Assembly (NCBI RefSeq): GCF_004123835.1
Contig: NZ_MZMU01000002.1
Location: forward strand, 124,001 to 188,000
Direction: 5' to 3'
Source: Rhizobium leguminosarum
Lineage (GTDB): Bacteria > Pseudomonadota > Alphaproteobacteria > Rhizobiales > Rhizobiaceae
DNA length: 64,000 nucleotides
Shown: positions 50,729-60,489 of the stretch, one piece after another
Layout: each line of letters starts with the position of its first letter
How positions within the stretch are numbered: the stretch's first letter is position 1
Position numbers and translations under genes: made by a program
Notes under the pieces: model-generated
What the model was told of the DNA's origin: nothing
The model's input: the letters and a program-made list of their open reading frames with translations, nothing else
The model's database searches: none

Positions 50729-51514
50729 ATGAAAATCGACAGTATCGGATTCGTCGGAACCGGCGCGATCACCGACGCGATGGTTCGCGGCCTTCTGGCC
50801 GAGCCGGCTTATGCCTCCGAGATCCATGTTTCTCCACGAAGCGCTCACATCGCCGCGACGCTGGCAGACGAATTCGCCGCCGTGAGAATTGCCAAGGACA
50901 ACCAGGATGTCGTCGAACGCAGCGACATGGTGTTCCTGGCGATACGGCCGCAAGTCGCCGAGGAGGTCGTGCGTGCGCTATCGTTCAGGGATGGCCAAAT
51001 GGTCGTCAGCCTCGTTGCGGCGACGGAACGCCAGGCCCTCTCCGAATGGATCGCCGCCGACGTGCATCTCGTGCAGGCAATTCCCCTGCCCTTCGTCGCC
51101 GGCCGGCAAGGCGTCACTGCCATCTATCCGCCCGATACCGCCGTCGCAGCGCTTTTTGATGCGCTCGGAACGGCTGTCCAATGCCAGTCGAGGAAGGAAT
51201 ATGATCTTCTCGCGGCAGCGAGCGCAATGATGTCGACCTATTTCGGCATCATGGAGCAGGTTGCCGTCTGGCTGGAGAAAAGCGGCCTCGAAAAGGCGAA
51301 GGGACAGGCCTACATCACCCCGCTCTTTGCAAGCCTCGCGCAGAAAGCGAGCAGCCCCGGCAACGAACCGTTCAGCGCGCTGAGCCGCGAATTCGCGACC
51401 AAGGGCGGGCTGAACGAGCAGGTTTTCTCAGACTTCGAGAAGAAGGGCGGCCTTGCCGCACTGACCGCCGCACTCGACGGCGTACTTGCCCGCATCGAGG
51501 GCCGCAGGAGCTGA
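50729..51514 (+). CDS. Pyrroline-5-carboxylate reductase-like protein
   Basis: The 261-residue protein has the ProC layout: N-terminal NADP-binding fold (IGFVGTGAITDAMVRGLL), then VFLAIRPQVAEEVV, VVSLVAATERQALSEWI and the helical dimerisation domain (AAASAMMSTYFGIMEQVAVW). ProC makes proline from pyrroline-5-carboxylate. Divergent members reduce other imines, and the usual C-terminal G-T-S region is altered (EFATKGGLNEQVF), so proline synthesis is not certain. It stands alone, convergent with the LysR gene. Confidence 0.82.
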   Translation: MKIDSIGFVGTGAITDAMVRGLLAEPAYASEIHVSPRSAHIAATLADEFAAVRIAKDNQDVVERSDMVFLAIRPQVAEEVVRALSFRDGQMVVSLVAATERQALSEWIAADVHLVQAIPLPFVAGRQGVTAIYPPDTAVAALFDALGTAVQCQSRKEYDLLAAASAMMSTYFGIMEQVAVWLEKSGLEKAKGQAYITPLFASLAQKASSPGNEPFSALSREFATKGGLNEQVFSDFEKKGGLAALTAALDGVLARIEGRRS

Positions 51515-51539
51515 GGCGCATCATGCCGTCCTCGCAAGT

Positions 51540-52481
51540 CTAGCGGCCAAGAAGTGGACGGTGAAGAAGATTGTGTTCCAAGTCCAGCCACGGCGGATCT
51601 TCCGCATACATTTCTTCAATCAGCTGCTTGACGAGGTCGATATAGTTCGAGTTGTCGCCAACCCGGTGGTTGAGGATCACCGGTGAGGTGGCGTCCTTTC
51701 CGTCGAGCAACCGATAGTGCACGTCCGAGCGTATCTGGCGCGCGGAAGCGGGAATGATGCACAGGCCGGCTTCCGCGGCGACCAATCCCAATGCGGTCTG
51801 GATTTCCCGCACTTCCTGCACTTCGGCCGGCCGCGCGTCGTGGCTATGCAAGAGATTCAACACATGGTCGGCATAGCCGGGTCGCGGCTCTTTCGGGTAG
51901 ACGATGACCTTTTGGCCGGCCAAGGCCGCGACCCCGAGGGGCGAAGCATCTTGGGCGAGCGACGTGCCTTTCGGAATTGCCACGACCAAACGTTCTTCGC
52001 GCAGAACCGTTCCGATCACGTTCGGGTCGCTGTTCCGCAGGCGACCGAAACCAATGTCGATTCGGCCTTCTTTGAGCGCTGGGATCTGCTGGACGGAGAC
52101 CATCTCCAGCAACTGGATGTCCAGCTCCGGCGCGTGCTGCCGCAGCTTTCGCACCAGTGAAGGCAGTCCGCCGTACAAGGTCGACGCCACAAAGCCGATG
52201 GAAAGCACGCTGTTTTGGTTCAGACCGACCCGACGCGTTGCCGCGAGCATCTGCTCGACCCGACCGAGCACCTGCAGGGACTGTTCGTAGAACAGCCGTC
52301 CCGCCTCCGTCAGCCGGACGGGTCGGGTCTTGCGGATGATGAGCGGGACGCCCAATTCATCCTCCAGCAACTGGATCTGCCGGCTCAGCGGCGGTTGAGC
52401 GATGTGCAGCGTCTCGGCGGCGCGCGTGAAGTTTCTCTCCCGAGCGACGGCCACGAAATAGCGCAACTGGCGAAGATCCAT
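51540..52481 (-). CDS. LysR-family regulator of the ben-cat genes (CatM/BenM-like)
   Basis: The 313-residue protein has an N-terminal helix-turn-helix (NFTRAAETLHIAQPPLSRQI) and a substrate-binding domain of the CatM/BenM/CatR group (GFVASTLYGGLPSLVRKLRQ and LVVAIPKGTSLAQDAS). It is divergent from catB, with a perfect ATAC-N7-GTAT site between them. In Acinetobacter and Pseudomonas such regulators activate the cat and ben genes with cis,cis-muconate (and benzoate for BenM). Control of this whole block is a strong inference from position and site. Confidence 0.88.
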   Translation of the reverse strand: MDLRQLRYFVAVARERNFTRAAETLHIAQPPLSRQIQLLEDELGVPLIIRKTRPVRLTEAGRLFYEQSLQVLGRVEQMLAATRRVGLNQNSVLSIGFVASTLYGGLPSLVRKLRQHAPELDIQLLEMVSVQQIPALKEGRIDIGFGRLRNSDPNVIGTVLREERLVVAIPKGTSLAQDASPLGVAALAGQKVIVYPKEPRPGYADHVLNLLHSHDARPAEVQEVREIQTALGLVAAEAGLCIIPASARQIRSDVHYRLLDGKDATSPVILNHRVGDNSNYIDLVKQLIEEMYAEDPPWLDLEHNLLHRPLLGR

Positions 52482-52572
52482 CCCCGGCCCATTCCTTCAT
52501 GATTAATTCCACTACCACCCACGATATGTTGCAGTGCGGCAAGTATAGATAACTTAGCATTTTTTCCGATTT

Positions 52573-52589
52573 GATACCATATAGGTATC
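52573..52589. promoter_or_regulatory. CatM/BenM-type operator (ATAC-N7-GTAT)
   Basis: GATACCATATAGGTATC contains ATAC (52574-52577), 7 bases and GTAT (52585-52588), the published CatM/BenM consensus. GATACC and GGTATC form a perfect dyad. It lies between the divergent LysR gene and catB. Confidence 0.8.
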
Positions 52590-52644
52590 ATAGCAGACGC
52601 AAATGATGTTGGACGAGCGTCCGTGGCCGGCGCAAAGTCCAACC

Positions 52645-53826
52645 ATGAACACGACCTCAATATCCATTGTCTCGACCGCCGCAGCGTTACCCCTGGTAGA
52701 ACGTCTCGAGACGCTGCTCATCGATCTGCCGACCATCCGGCCGCACAAGCTGTCGATGACGACCATGAATGGCCAGACACTGATGCTGGTCAAAATACAT
52801 TGCAGCGACGGCATCGTCGGCATCGGCGAGGGAACCACAATCGGCGGACTGGCCTACGGCGGAGAAAGCCCGGAGAGCATGAAGCTGGCCATCGATACCT
52901 ATTTTACGCCAGTCATGGTCGGCCAGGATGCAACCCGTGTGCAGGCGCTGATGGCGAGGCTCGGCAAGATGGTCAAGGAGAACCGTTTCGCCAAGAGCGC
53001 AGTGGAAACCGCGCTGCTCGACGCACACGGCAAGCGGCTTGGGCTTCCGGTCAGCGAATTGCTCGGCGGGCGCCGCCGCGATCGCCTTCCGGTCGCATGG
53101 ACGCTCGCTTCGGGCGACACCGCAAAGGATATCGTTGAAGCCGAACACATGCTCTCCATCCGCAGGCACAAGGTCTTCAAGCTGAAGATCGGCGCCAGGT
53201 CGATCCGCGAGGATGTTGCCCATGTCGCCGCGATCAAGCATGCGCTGGGCGACCGCGGTGCGGTGCGCGTCGACGTCAACATGGCCTGGAGCGAGACCGA
53301 AGCCGTCTATGGCATGGCGGCGCTGGCCGATGCCGGCTGCGAACTGATCGAGCAGCCGGTCGCCTCGGCTGCGGGGCTGGCGCACTTGATGCGCCGTTTC
53401 CCCGCGGCACTGATGGCGGACGAATCCCTGCACGGCCCGGAATCGGCCTTCGAGATCGCCAGGGTCCACGGCGCCGACGTGTTCGCGATCAAGGTCGAGC
53501 AGAGCGGCGGCCTGTTCAATGCGCTGCGCGTGGCGGCGATCGCCGATGCGGCCGGGATCGAGCTTTACGGCGGCACCATGCTCGAAGGCGCCTTTGGCAC
53601 GGTCGCTTCGGCGCATGCCTTTTCCACCTTCGCCAACCTGCAATGGGGCACGGAACTGTTCGGCCCCCTCCTGTTGACTGAGGAGATCCTCGTCACGCCG
53701 CTGGATTACAGCGACTTCGAACTGACCGTTCCCGATGGACCGGGCTTGGGCATCACGCTGGATGAGGACCGCGTCAGGTTCTTCCAGCGCGATGGACTGC
53801 GCAAGACCGTCAGCATCGCCAAATAG
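52645..53826 (+). CDS. catB: Muconate cycloisomerase
   Basis: The 393-residue protein is an enolase-superfamily muconate-lactonizing enzyme: KxK catalytic lysines in HKVFKLKIGA, metal ligands in VDVNMAW, LIEQP and MADESLHGP, and the C-terminal FAIKVEQSGGL. It converts cis,cis-muconate to muconolactone. ATG 52645 starts MNTTSISIV; an earlier in-frame ATG at 52603 is possible, but it is only 14 bases from the operator. It is the first gene of the catabolic block. Confidence 0.93.
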   Translation: MNTTSISIVSTAAALPLVERLETLLIDLPTIRPHKLSMTTMNGQTLMLVKIHCSDGIVGIGEGTTIGGLAYGGESPESMKLAIDTYFTPVMVGQDATRVQALMARLGKMVKENRFAKSAVETALLDAHGKRLGLPVSELLGGRRRDRLPVAWTLASGDTAKDIVEAEHMLSIRRHKVFKLKIGARSIREDVAHVAAIKHALGDRGAVRVDVNMAWSETEAVYGMAALADAGCELIEQPVASAAGLAHLMRRFPAALMADESLHGPESAFEIARVHGADVFAIKVEQSGGLFNALRVAAIADAAGIELYGGTMLEGAFGTVASAHAFSTFANLQWGTELFGPLLLTEEILVTPLDYSDFELTVPDGPGLGITLDEDRVRFFQRDGLRKTVSIAK

Positions 53827-53838
53827 AGGAGCCAGACC

Positions 53839-54129
53839 ATGCTGTTTCAAGTTCGAATGGATGTCAGCATCCCGCGAGATCTCGCCTCGGAGGAAACGGC
53901 AGACATAATCGCGAAGGAGCGGGCCTATTCGCAGGAACTGCAGCGCAGCGGCAAATGGCGCCACATCTGGAGGATCGTCGGCGAGTACGCGAACTACAGC
54001 ATCTTCGACGTGAGGGACAATGACGAGCTGCACCAGATCCTGTCGGGTCTGCCCCTGTTTAAGTTCATGACCATCACTGTCACGCCGCTGGTGCGGCATC
54101 CGTCGTCGATCAGCGACGACGACAGCTGA
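53839..54129 (+). CDS. catC: Muconolactone delta-isomerase
   Basis: The 96-residue protein (MLFQVRMDVSIPRDLASEE and on) is full length for CatC, with the conserved LQRSGKWRHIWRIVGEYANY and LPLFKFMTITVTPL. It moves the double bond of muconolactone to give 3-oxoadipate enol-lactone. GAGGAG lies 7 bases before the ATG. It follows catB by 12 bases. Confidence 0.95.
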   Translation: MLFQVRMDVSIPRDLASEETADIIAKERAYSQELQRSGKWRHIWRIVGEYANYSIFDVRDNDELHQILSGLPLFKFMTITVTPLVRHPSSISDDDS

Positions 54130-54204
54130 GCAAGGCGCCGGCAGCGGCGCTCTGCCGGATGGCGAGCGTCTCGATCGGCTTCGCAACATCCAAGGAGGAG
54201 GAGT

Positions 54205-55149
54205 ATGGCAATGGACGTAAAGATTTTCGACAAGCCCGAGGTGCAGGACTTCCTGAAGGTTCTTAGCGGCTTGAACAACGCCGGCGGCAATCCGCGCATG
54301 AAGCAGATCGTTCATCGGGTGATGTCCGACCTGTTCAAGGCAATCGACGACCTCAACATCACCCCTGACGAATACTGGACCGGCATTGCCTGGCTCAACG
54401 AACTCGGTGCGGCGGGGCAGGCCGGCCTGATCTCGCCCGGTCTCGGCCTCGACCATTTCCTCGACGAGCGCCTCGATGCCATCGACGCGGCGCTCGGCAT
54501 CAACAATCCGACCCCACGCACCATCGAAGGCCCGCTCTATGTGGCCGGTGCCCCGGTCTCTGAAGGCTTTGCCCGTCTTGACGATGGCAGGGACACCAAC
54601 GGCCATGCGCTCATCATGCACGGAATCGTATATGATGCCGACGGCAAGCCGCTGCCGGGTGCGACCGTCGAAGTCTGGCACTGCGACACCCGCGGGTTCT
54701 ACTCGCACTTCGACCCGACCGGACTGCAGGCGCCGTTCAATATGCGCCGCACGATCGTCGCCGATGCCAAGGGCTGTTATAAGTTCCAGAGCATCGTGCC
54801 GCACGGTTACGGTGTTCCTCCCGGCAGTCCGACCGAACAACTATTGTCCGCGCTCGGCCGCCATGGTCAGCGTCCGGCGCATATCCACTTCTTCATTAGT
54901 GCCGATGGCCACCGCAAGCTGACCACCCAGATCAACATCGACGGCGACCCGCTGGTCAATGACGACTTTGCCTACGCTACCCGGGAGGGTCTCGTTCCGC
55001 CCATCGTCGAACGCACCGACGAGGCCAGCATAAAGGCCAACAATCTCACCGGTCCGTTCGCCGAGATCGAATTCGACATTCATCTCACCGCGCTCGTGAA
55101 CGGGGTGGACAACCAGGTCAACGAGCAGCGCCAGCGCGCCGCAGCGTAA
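54205..55149 (+). CDS. catA: Catechol 1,2-dioxygenase (intradiol)
   Basis: The 314-residue enzyme has the N-terminal helical linker domain (DEYWTGIAWLNELGAAGQAG) and the intradiol catalytic core. The iron(III) ligands are the tyrosines of RGFYSHFD and PHGYGVP and the two histidines of RPAHIHFF. It cleaves catechol to cis,cis-muconate. GGAGGAGG lies just upstream of the ATG. It is 75 bases after catC. Confidence 0.95.
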   Translation: MAMDVKIFDKPEVQDFLKVLSGLNNAGGNPRMKQIVHRVMSDLFKAIDDLNITPDEYWTGIAWLNELGAAGQAGLISPGLGLDHFLDERLDAIDAALGINNPTPRTIEGPLYVAGAPVSEGFARLDDGRDTNGHALIMHGIVYDADGKPLPGATVEVWHCDTRGFYSHFDPTGLQAPFNMRRTIVADAKGCYKFQSIVPHGYGVPPGSPTEQLLSALGRHGQRPAHIHFFISADGHRKLTTQINIDGDPLVNDDFAYATREGLVPPIVERTDEASIKANNLTGPFAEIEFDIHLTALVNGVDNQVNEQRQRAAA

Positions 55150-55252
55150 GGCCGCACGCGGCGGCTAAAAGATGCCGCCGCCCCAACACCGTGAAATCGA
55201 TATTGTTGCAAAGGCAGCACGGGGGAGAGGTGCGCCGGGAGGGAGAAGAACC

Positions 55253-56611
55253 ATGTCTGCGATTATCGAAAAGGCCCACGACCTCGACCAGTTGCTTGCG
55301 ACGGCGGTGCAGGATGACAAGGAGGCCGGCGTGTTTCGTTGCCGGCGCGACATCTTCACCAACGCCGAGTTATTCGAACTGGAGATGAAACATATCTTCG
55401 AGAGCAACTGGGTCTACCTGGCCCATGAGAGCCAGATCCCCGACACCAACGATTATTACACCACCTATATCGGCCGTCAGCCGGTGGTTATCACGCGCGA
55501 CAAGACCGGTGAACTCAATGCCGTGATCAATGCGTGCGCGCATCGCGGTGCGATGCTGTGCCGTCGCAAGCACGGCAACAAGGGCAGCTTCACATGTCCG
55601 TTCCACGGCTGGACCTTCTCCAACACCGGCAAGTTGCTCAAGGTGAAGGACGAGAAGACCACGCAGTATCCGCCACAGTTTAACAACAATGGTTCGCACG
55701 ACCTGAAGCGCGTTGCTCGTTTCGAGAGCTATCGCGGCTTCCTGTTCGGCAGCCTGAACGCCGATGTCGCCTCGCTCGAGGACTATCTCGGCGAAACCAG
55801 GGTGATCATCGACCAGATCGTCGACCAGGCACCGGGCGGGCTGGAAGTGCTGCGCGGCAATTCCTCCTACATCTATGACGGCAACTGGAAGCTCCAGATG
55901 GAGAACGGTTGCGACGGCTACCACGTCAGCTCCGTGCACTGGAACTATGCGGCGACTATGGGTCGTCGCGCCGAAGAGGGCACCAAGGCGGTGGACGCCA
56001 ACAGCTGGAGCAAGTCGACTGCCGGCGTCTATGGCTTCGAAAACGGCCATATCCTGCTCTGGACCCGGACGATGAACCCGGAGGTACGCCCGGTTTACAG
56101 CGAGCGCGACGAGATCACGGCGCGCGTGGGCGAGGACAGGGCGAACTTCATCGTCAACCAGACCCGCAACCTCTGCCTCTATCCGAATGTCTTCCTGATG
56201 GACCAGTTCAGCACCCAGATCCGCGTCACCCGGCCGATCAGCGTCGACAAAACCGAAATCAGTATCTTCTGCTTCGCGCCGAAGGGCGAAAGCGCCGAGA
56301 ACCGCGCGCTCCGCATCCGCCAGTACGAGGACTTCTTCAACGTCTCGGGCATGGGCACGGCCGACGACCTGGAGGAATTCCGGGCCTGCCAGGCTGGATA
56401 TGCCGGTATCGCCGCGCTCTGGAACGACATGTCGCGCGGTGCGCCGCTCTGGATCGAAGGTCCGGACGACAATGCAAAGCAGATGGGCATGAAGCCGCTG
56501 CTTTCCGGCGAGCGCAGCGAGGACGAGGGGCTGTTCGTCCGCCAGCACGAATACTGGGCAAGGGTGATGCGCGAAGCGCTCTCCTTTGAGCGCAAGGAGG
56601 TGGCGGCATGA
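55253..56611 (+). CDS. benA: Benzoate 1,2-dioxygenase large (alpha) subunit
   Basis: The 452-residue protein has a Rieske [2Fe-2S] site (CAHRGAMLC and [10 protein letters not shown]) and the mononuclear iron site region ([15 protein letters not shown]). It belongs to the benzoate/toluate group of ring-hydroxylating dioxygenases; with BenB and BenC it forms the cis-1,2-diol of benzoate. ATG 55253 has GGGAGGGAGAAG upstream; the open frame begins 27 codons earlier. It overlaps benB by 4 bases. Confidence 0.93.
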   Translation: MSAIIEKAHDLDQLLATAVQDDKEAGVFRCRRDIFTNAELFELEMKHIFESNWVYLAHESQIPDTNDYYTTYIGRQPVVITRDKTGELNAVINACAHRGAMLCRRKHGNKGSFTCPFHGWTFSNTGKLLKVKDEKTTQYPPQFNNNGSHDLKRVARFESYRGFLFGSLNADVASLEDYLGETRVIIDQIVDQAPGGLEVLRGNSSYIYDGNWKLQMENGCDGYHVSSVHWNYAATMGRRAEEGTKAVDANSWSKSTAGVYGFENGHILLWTRTMNPEVRPVYSERDEITARVGEDRANFIVNQTRNLCLYPNVFLMDQFSTQIRVTRPISVDKTEISIFCFAPKGESAENRALRIRQYEDFFNVSGMGTADDLEEFRACQAGYAGIAALWNDMSRGAPLWIEGPDDNAKQMGMKPLLSGERSEDEGLFVRQHEYWARVMREALSFERKEVAA

Positions 56612-57096
56612 GCGTCTCCTACGAGACCATCTGCGCGTTCCTCTACAGGGAGGCGCGCCTGCTGGACGACCGCGATTGGGACGAATGGCTCACCTGCTAT
56701 GCGCAGGACGTGAGCTACTGGATGCCGGCCTGGGACGACGACGACCAAATCACCGAAGATCCGCACTCGCAGATTTCGCTGATCTACTATCCCAACCGCG
56801 ACGGCCTGGAAGACCGGGTCTTCCGGATCAAGACGGAGCGGTCCGGCGCATCGACACCCGAGCCGCGCACCAGCCACAACGTCACCAATGTCGAGGTGCT
56901 GGAAATGCGCGGCGAGGAGGTGGACGTCCGCTACAACTTCAACACGCTCAACCACCGCTACAAAGTGACCGATCACTTCTTCGGGACAATGTTCGTCACG
57001 CTGCGCAGGAGTGGCGACCAGCTGTTGATTTCAGCCAAGAAGATCGTGCTGAAGAACGATTACATCCGCCAGGTCATCGACGTCTATCACATCTGA
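56608..57096 (+). CDS. benB: Benzoate 1,2-dioxygenase small (beta) subunit
   Basis: The 162-residue protein has the ring-hydroxylating beta-subunit fold ([20 protein letters not shown], then [40 protein letters not shown]). It stabilises the BenA hexamer and has no cofactor. Its ATG overlaps the benA stop (ATGA), so the two subunits are made together. Confidence 0.95.
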   Translation: MSVSYETICAFLYREARLLDDRDWDEWLTCYAQDVSYWMPAWDDDDQITEDPHSQISLIYYPNRDGLEDRVFRIKTERSGASTPEPRTSHNVTNVEVLEMRGEEVDVRYNFNTLNHRYKVTDHFFGTMFVTLRRSGDQLLISAKKIVLKNDYIRQVIDVYHI

Positions 57097-57135
57097 CGTG
57101 CATCGCCGGGCGGCAGGAAACTCGAGGAGGGTTCC

Positions 57136-58161
57136 ATGGCCAGTTACAACATCGCATTGAACTTCGAGGACGGCGTTACCCGTTTTATCAACTGCAAGGA
57201 CGGCGAGAAGATTCTCGACGCTGCCTACCGCAGCAAGATCAACCTTCCGATGGACTGTTCCGACGGCGTCTGTGGCACCTGCAAGTGCCGCGCCGAAAGC
57301 GGCTCCTATGAACTCGGCAACGACTATATCGACGATGCGTTGACCGTCGACGAGGCGGAGAGCGGTCTCATCCTTACCTGCCAGATGAGGCCGACCTCCG
57401 ATTGCGTCATCGCCGTAGCGACGACCTCGGTCGCCTGCAAGACCGGGCAGCAGACCTTCGCCGCCACGGTTGCCAGGGTGGCGCCGCACAACGATGCGGC
57501 GATCGTGCTGGAACTGGAGGTGGATGCAGATGCGCCCGCCTTTCTGCCCGGCCAATACGTCAACATCGCCGTGCCGGGCAGCGGCCAGCATCGCTCCTAT
57601 TCGTTCAGCACAGCGCCCGGTAAACAGCGTATCGGCTTTCTGATCAAGAAGATCCCGGGCGGCGTGATGAGCAGCTGGCTGGAGCGTGCCGAAGGCGGAG
57701 AAAAACTCGACCTGACCGGCCCGCTTGGCAGCTTCTACATGCGGAAAGTCGAACGGCCACTCTTGTTCCTGGCTGGCGGTACGGGGCTTGCGCCGTTCCT
57801 GTCCATGCTGGAGGTGCTGGCACATGAAAATTCGCAGCAGCAGATTCACCTGATCTACGGCGTGACCCGCGATCTGGACTTGGTCCTCGTGGATGAGCTC
57901 GAGGCCTATGCGGGCCGGCTGCCCAACTTCGCCTACAGCACAGTGGTCGCCGAGCAGGCGTCGAACCATCCGCGCAAGGGCTGGGTAACCCAGCATATGC
58001 CGGCCGAGGCGCTCAACGGCGGCGAGGTCGATGTCTATCTCTGCGGCCCGCCGGCGATGGTCGATGCCGTGCGCAAGCATTTCGACGACAACGGGGTAAA
58101 GCCCAACAGCTTCTACTACGAGAAGTTTACGCCGAATGCCGTTGCGAAGGAGGCCGCATGA
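57136..58161 (+). CDS. benC: Benzoate 1,2-dioxygenase reductase
   Basis: The 341-residue protein starts with a plant-type [2Fe-2S] ferredoxin domain (MDCSDGVCGTCKCRAESGSY and later TCQMRPTSDC). An FAD domain (HRSYSFSTAPG) and an NADH domain (FLAGGTGLAPFLSMLEVLA, CGPPAMVDAV) follow. It passes electrons from NADH to BenA. GAGGAGG precedes the ATG. It overlaps benD by 4 bases. Confidence 0.95.
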   Translation: MASYNIALNFEDGVTRFINCKDGEKILDAAYRSKINLPMDCSDGVCGTCKCRAESGSYELGNDYIDDALTVDEAESGLILTCQMRPTSDCVIAVATTSVACKTGQQTFAATVARVAPHNDAAIVLELEVDADAPAFLPGQYVNIAVPGSGQHRSYSFSTAPGKQRIGFLIKKIPGGVMSSWLERAEGGEKLDLTGPLGSFYMRKVERPLLFLAGGTGLAPFLSMLEVLAHENSQQQIHLIYGVTRDLDLVLVDELEAYAGRLPNFAYSTVVAEQASNHPRKGWVTQHMPAEALNGGEVDVYLCGPPAMVDAVRKHFDDNGVKPNSFYYEKFTPNAVAKEAA

Positions 58162-58946
58162 GCACCGCGCGCTTTGCGAACCGTTTTGCAGGCAAGGTGC
58201 TGGTCGTCACGGGCGCCGCGCAAGGCATCGGCCGTGCCGTGGCGCAACGCGCCGCTGAGGAGGGCGGCAAGGTCCTCTTCGTCGACCGCGCTGCCTTCGT
58301 TGCCGACGTCGCGGCCGAAGTGGCGGGCGCGGATGTGGCTGCCTTCAATGCGGATCTTGAAACCTGTGAGGGGGCCGCCGCGGCGATGCGCTTTGCCAAG
58401 GAAAAATTCGGGGGCATCGACATCCTGATCAACAATGTCGGCGGCGCCATCCGTATGCGCCCCTATTCGGAATTCGAGCCGGAGCAGATCGACGCCGAAA
58501 TCCGTCGTTCCCTGATGCCGACGCTTTATTGCTGCCATTCTGTTCTTCCGTATCTTTTCGAGCGCGGCGGCGGAACGATCGTCAATGTGTCTTCGAATGC
58601 CACGCGGGGCATCCATCGTGTGCCCTATTCGGCGGCCAAAGGCGGCGTCAATGCCATCACCCAGTCGCTCGCCATGGAACTGGCCGAGCGCAACATCCGC
58701 GTGGTGGCAACCGCGCCCGGCGGCACGGACGCGCCGCTGCGCCGCATCCCACGCAATGCAGCCGGGAATACGGCGGCGGAGCGTGGCTGGATGGCCGAGG
58801 TTGTGCAGCAGGTGAAGCATTCGAGCTTCATGAAGCGCTACGGCACGATTGACGAGCAGGCTGCGCCGATCCTGTTTCTCGCCTCGGACGAGGCGTCCTA
58901 CATCACCGGCAGCGTGCTGCCGGTCGCCGGCGGAGACCTCGGCTGA
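58158..58946 (+). CDS. benD: Dihydroxycyclohexadiene carboxylate dehydrogenase
   Basis: The 262-residue SDR has the nucleotide motif VVTGAAQGIGRAVAQ, the NNVGG strand, and the catalytic YSAAKGG. In this operon it oxidises benzoate cis-diol and decarboxylates it to catechol. The start overlaps benC (ATGA). Length and motifs are standard. Confidence 0.93.
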   Translation: MSTARFANRFAGKVLVVTGAAQGIGRAVAQRAAEEGGKVLFVDRAAFVADVAAEVAGADVAAFNADLETCEGAAAAMRFAKEKFGGIDILINNVGGAIRMRPYSEFEPEQIDAEIRRSLMPTLYCCHSVLPYLFERGGGTIVNVSSNATRGIHRVPYSAAKGGVNAITQSLAMELAERNIRVVATAPGGTDAPLRRIPRNAAGNTAAERGWMAEVVQQVKHSSFMKRYGTIDEQAAPILFLASDEASYITGSVLPVAGGDLG

Positions 58947-58989
58947 AATCTATGGACTGACCTGCGTAACAACTCGTGGAGGAGCGAAC

Positions 58990-60321
58990 ATGCGCGCTAT
59001 TGATGTGAATGAAGCGATAGACAACAATCCGGTTGGACGCTTTCAATGGATGGTGGTTGGGCTATGCGCCCTGCTGCTGATCGTTGACGGCTACGACGTC
59101 TTCATCGCCGGAACCGTGCTGCCGACCCTGATGGCAGAATGGCAGCTCAGCAAGCCGGAGGCGGGAGCGCTGCAGGCCTGGGCGCTATTCGGGATGATGT
59201 TTGGCGCGCTTATTTTCGGCCCGCTGGCGGACAAGATCGGCCGCAAGAAAGGCATCGCGATCAGCTTCATGCTGTTCACCATCGCCACACTTTCAACCGG
59301 CCTTGCCAGCACGCCGACGGAGTTCAAGATCTTTCGTTTCATCGCAGGGCTTGGCTGCGGTGGTTTGATGCCGAACGCCGTGGCGCTGATGAACGAGTAT
59401 GCTCCCAAGCGCCTCCGCGGAACCATGGTCGCGCTGATGTTCTCCGGTTACTCCGTTGGTGGCATGGTCGCTGCGGCGCTCGGCATCGGCCTGATTCCGC
59501 AATTCGGCTGGCAGCCGATGTTCTACATCGCCGCTGTCCCGCTGCTCATGCTTCCGGTCATCCTGTGGAAACTGCCTGAGTCCCTCGGTTTCCTGATCCG
59601 TCAGGACCGGCAGGAGCAGGCGAAGCGGATTTATGCGAAAATCGCGCCGTCCGTGCATCTGTCCGCCAACGACAAGCTGACCTTTACCGAAACAACGGGG
59701 GCCGCCGCCTCGATTGCAGAACTGTTCCGGCATCAGCGCGCCCTTCGCACGGCAATGCTGTGGGTGGCATTCTTCTGCTGCCTGCTGCTCGTGTACCTCC
59801 TGTCCTCATGGCTGCCGAAGGTGCTGCAGGAAGCCGGTTATGCCGAAAGGGCGAGCCTGCTCAGTCTCTTCTCCCTCAATTTCGGCGGCATGGCCGGGGC
59901 GATCGCCGGCGGCTGGCTTGGCGACCGGTTCGGGCTCCCGAAGGTCGTGGTCGGCTTTTTCGCTGCTGCTGCTGTCTCGATCGCACTGATCGGCTTCAAT
60001 CTGCCTGCCGGAATGCTGTTCATGATGGTGTTCATCGCCGGGGCCACCACGATCGGCACACAAATCCTGCTTTATGCCAGCGTGGCGCAACTCTATAACC
60101 TCTCCGTGCGCTCCACGGGGCTGGGCTGGGCCTCCGGCGTCGGTCGCATCGGCGCGATCGTCGGCCCGACGCTTGGCGGCTTCCTATTGGCAAAGGAATT
60201 CCCGCTTCAGCAGAACTTCCTGATCTTCGCCATTCCGGCCGTCATCTCGGCAGCCGCGATGCTCGTATTCGCGGTCAGCAACGCGCGTCGCGTGAGCGCC
60301 GTAAGCCTGGCGGCGGCATAA
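58990..60321 (+). CDS. benK: MFS transporter, aromatic acid:H+ symporter family (benzoate uptake)
   Basis: The 443-residue protein has 12 membrane helices and the AAHS signature VDGYDVFIAGTVLPTLM, followed by the MFS loop GPLADKIGRKKG and later GWLGDRFGLPKV. AAHS proteins import benzoate, 4-hydroxybenzoate or protocatechuate with protons. Position after benABCD makes benzoate likely. GGAGGAG precedes ATG 58990. Confidence 0.85.
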   Translation: MRAIDVNEAIDNNPVGRFQWMVVGLCALLLIVDGYDVFIAGTVLPTLMAEWQLSKPEAGALQAWALFGMMFGALIFGPLADKIGRKKGIAISFMLFTIATLSTGLASTPTEFKIFRFIAGLGCGGLMPNAVALMNEYAPKRLRGTMVALMFSGYSVGGMVAAALGIGLIPQFGWQPMFYIAAVPLLMLPVILWKLPESLGFLIRQDRQEQAKRIYAKIAPSVHLSANDKLTFTETTGAAASIAELFRHQRALRTAMLWVAFFCCLLLVYLLSSWLPKVLQEAGYAERASLLSLFSLNFGGMAGAIAGGWLGDRFGLPKVVVGFFAAAAVSIALIGFNLPAGMLFMMVFIAGATTIGTQILLYASVAQLYNLSVRSTGLGWASGVGRIGAIVGPTLGGFLLAKEFPLQQNFLIFAIPAVISAAAMLVFAVSNARRVSAVSLAAA

Positions 60322-60347
60322 GGCGACGCGCAGCGGTTACGAAACGT

Positions 60348-60368
60348 GCGGGGCTGATGCTGCCCCGC
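60348..60368 (+). terminator. Hairpin after the transporter gene
   Basis: GCGGGGC (60348-60354) and GCCCCGC (60362-60368) form a 7-base G/C stem 27 bases after the transporter stop. No T-run follows, so its strength is uncertain. Confidence 0.4.
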
Positions 60369-60442
60369 GTTACCGGACCGCTGGCCTCGCCTTTGGGTTT
60401 TCACCATCGTACCGTCTTCATCCGTGCGACAAGGTCAACACA

Positions 60443-60467
60443 GAAAGCCGCGATGAGCGCGGCTTTC
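60443..60467 (+). terminator. Hairpin between the transporter and pcaD
   Basis: GAAAGCCGCG (60443-60452) and CGCGGCTTTC (60458-60467) form a perfect 10-base stem with a 5-base loop, 22 bases before the pcaD start. It could end the ben transcript or attenuate pcaD. Confidence 0.55.
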
Positions 60468-60489
60468 GCCAATGCGGGTGACTGAATTC

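Noticed and set aside
52687..54840. Minus-strand open frame of 717 codons opposite catB, catC and catA
   Set aside because: It is the antisense shadow of three well-recognised genes, has no ribosome site or domain, and arises from strong G/C third-position bias.
55370..56548. Minus-strand open frame of 392 codons opposite benA
   Set aside because: Antisense of a Rieske oxygenase gene with all motifs on the plus strand.
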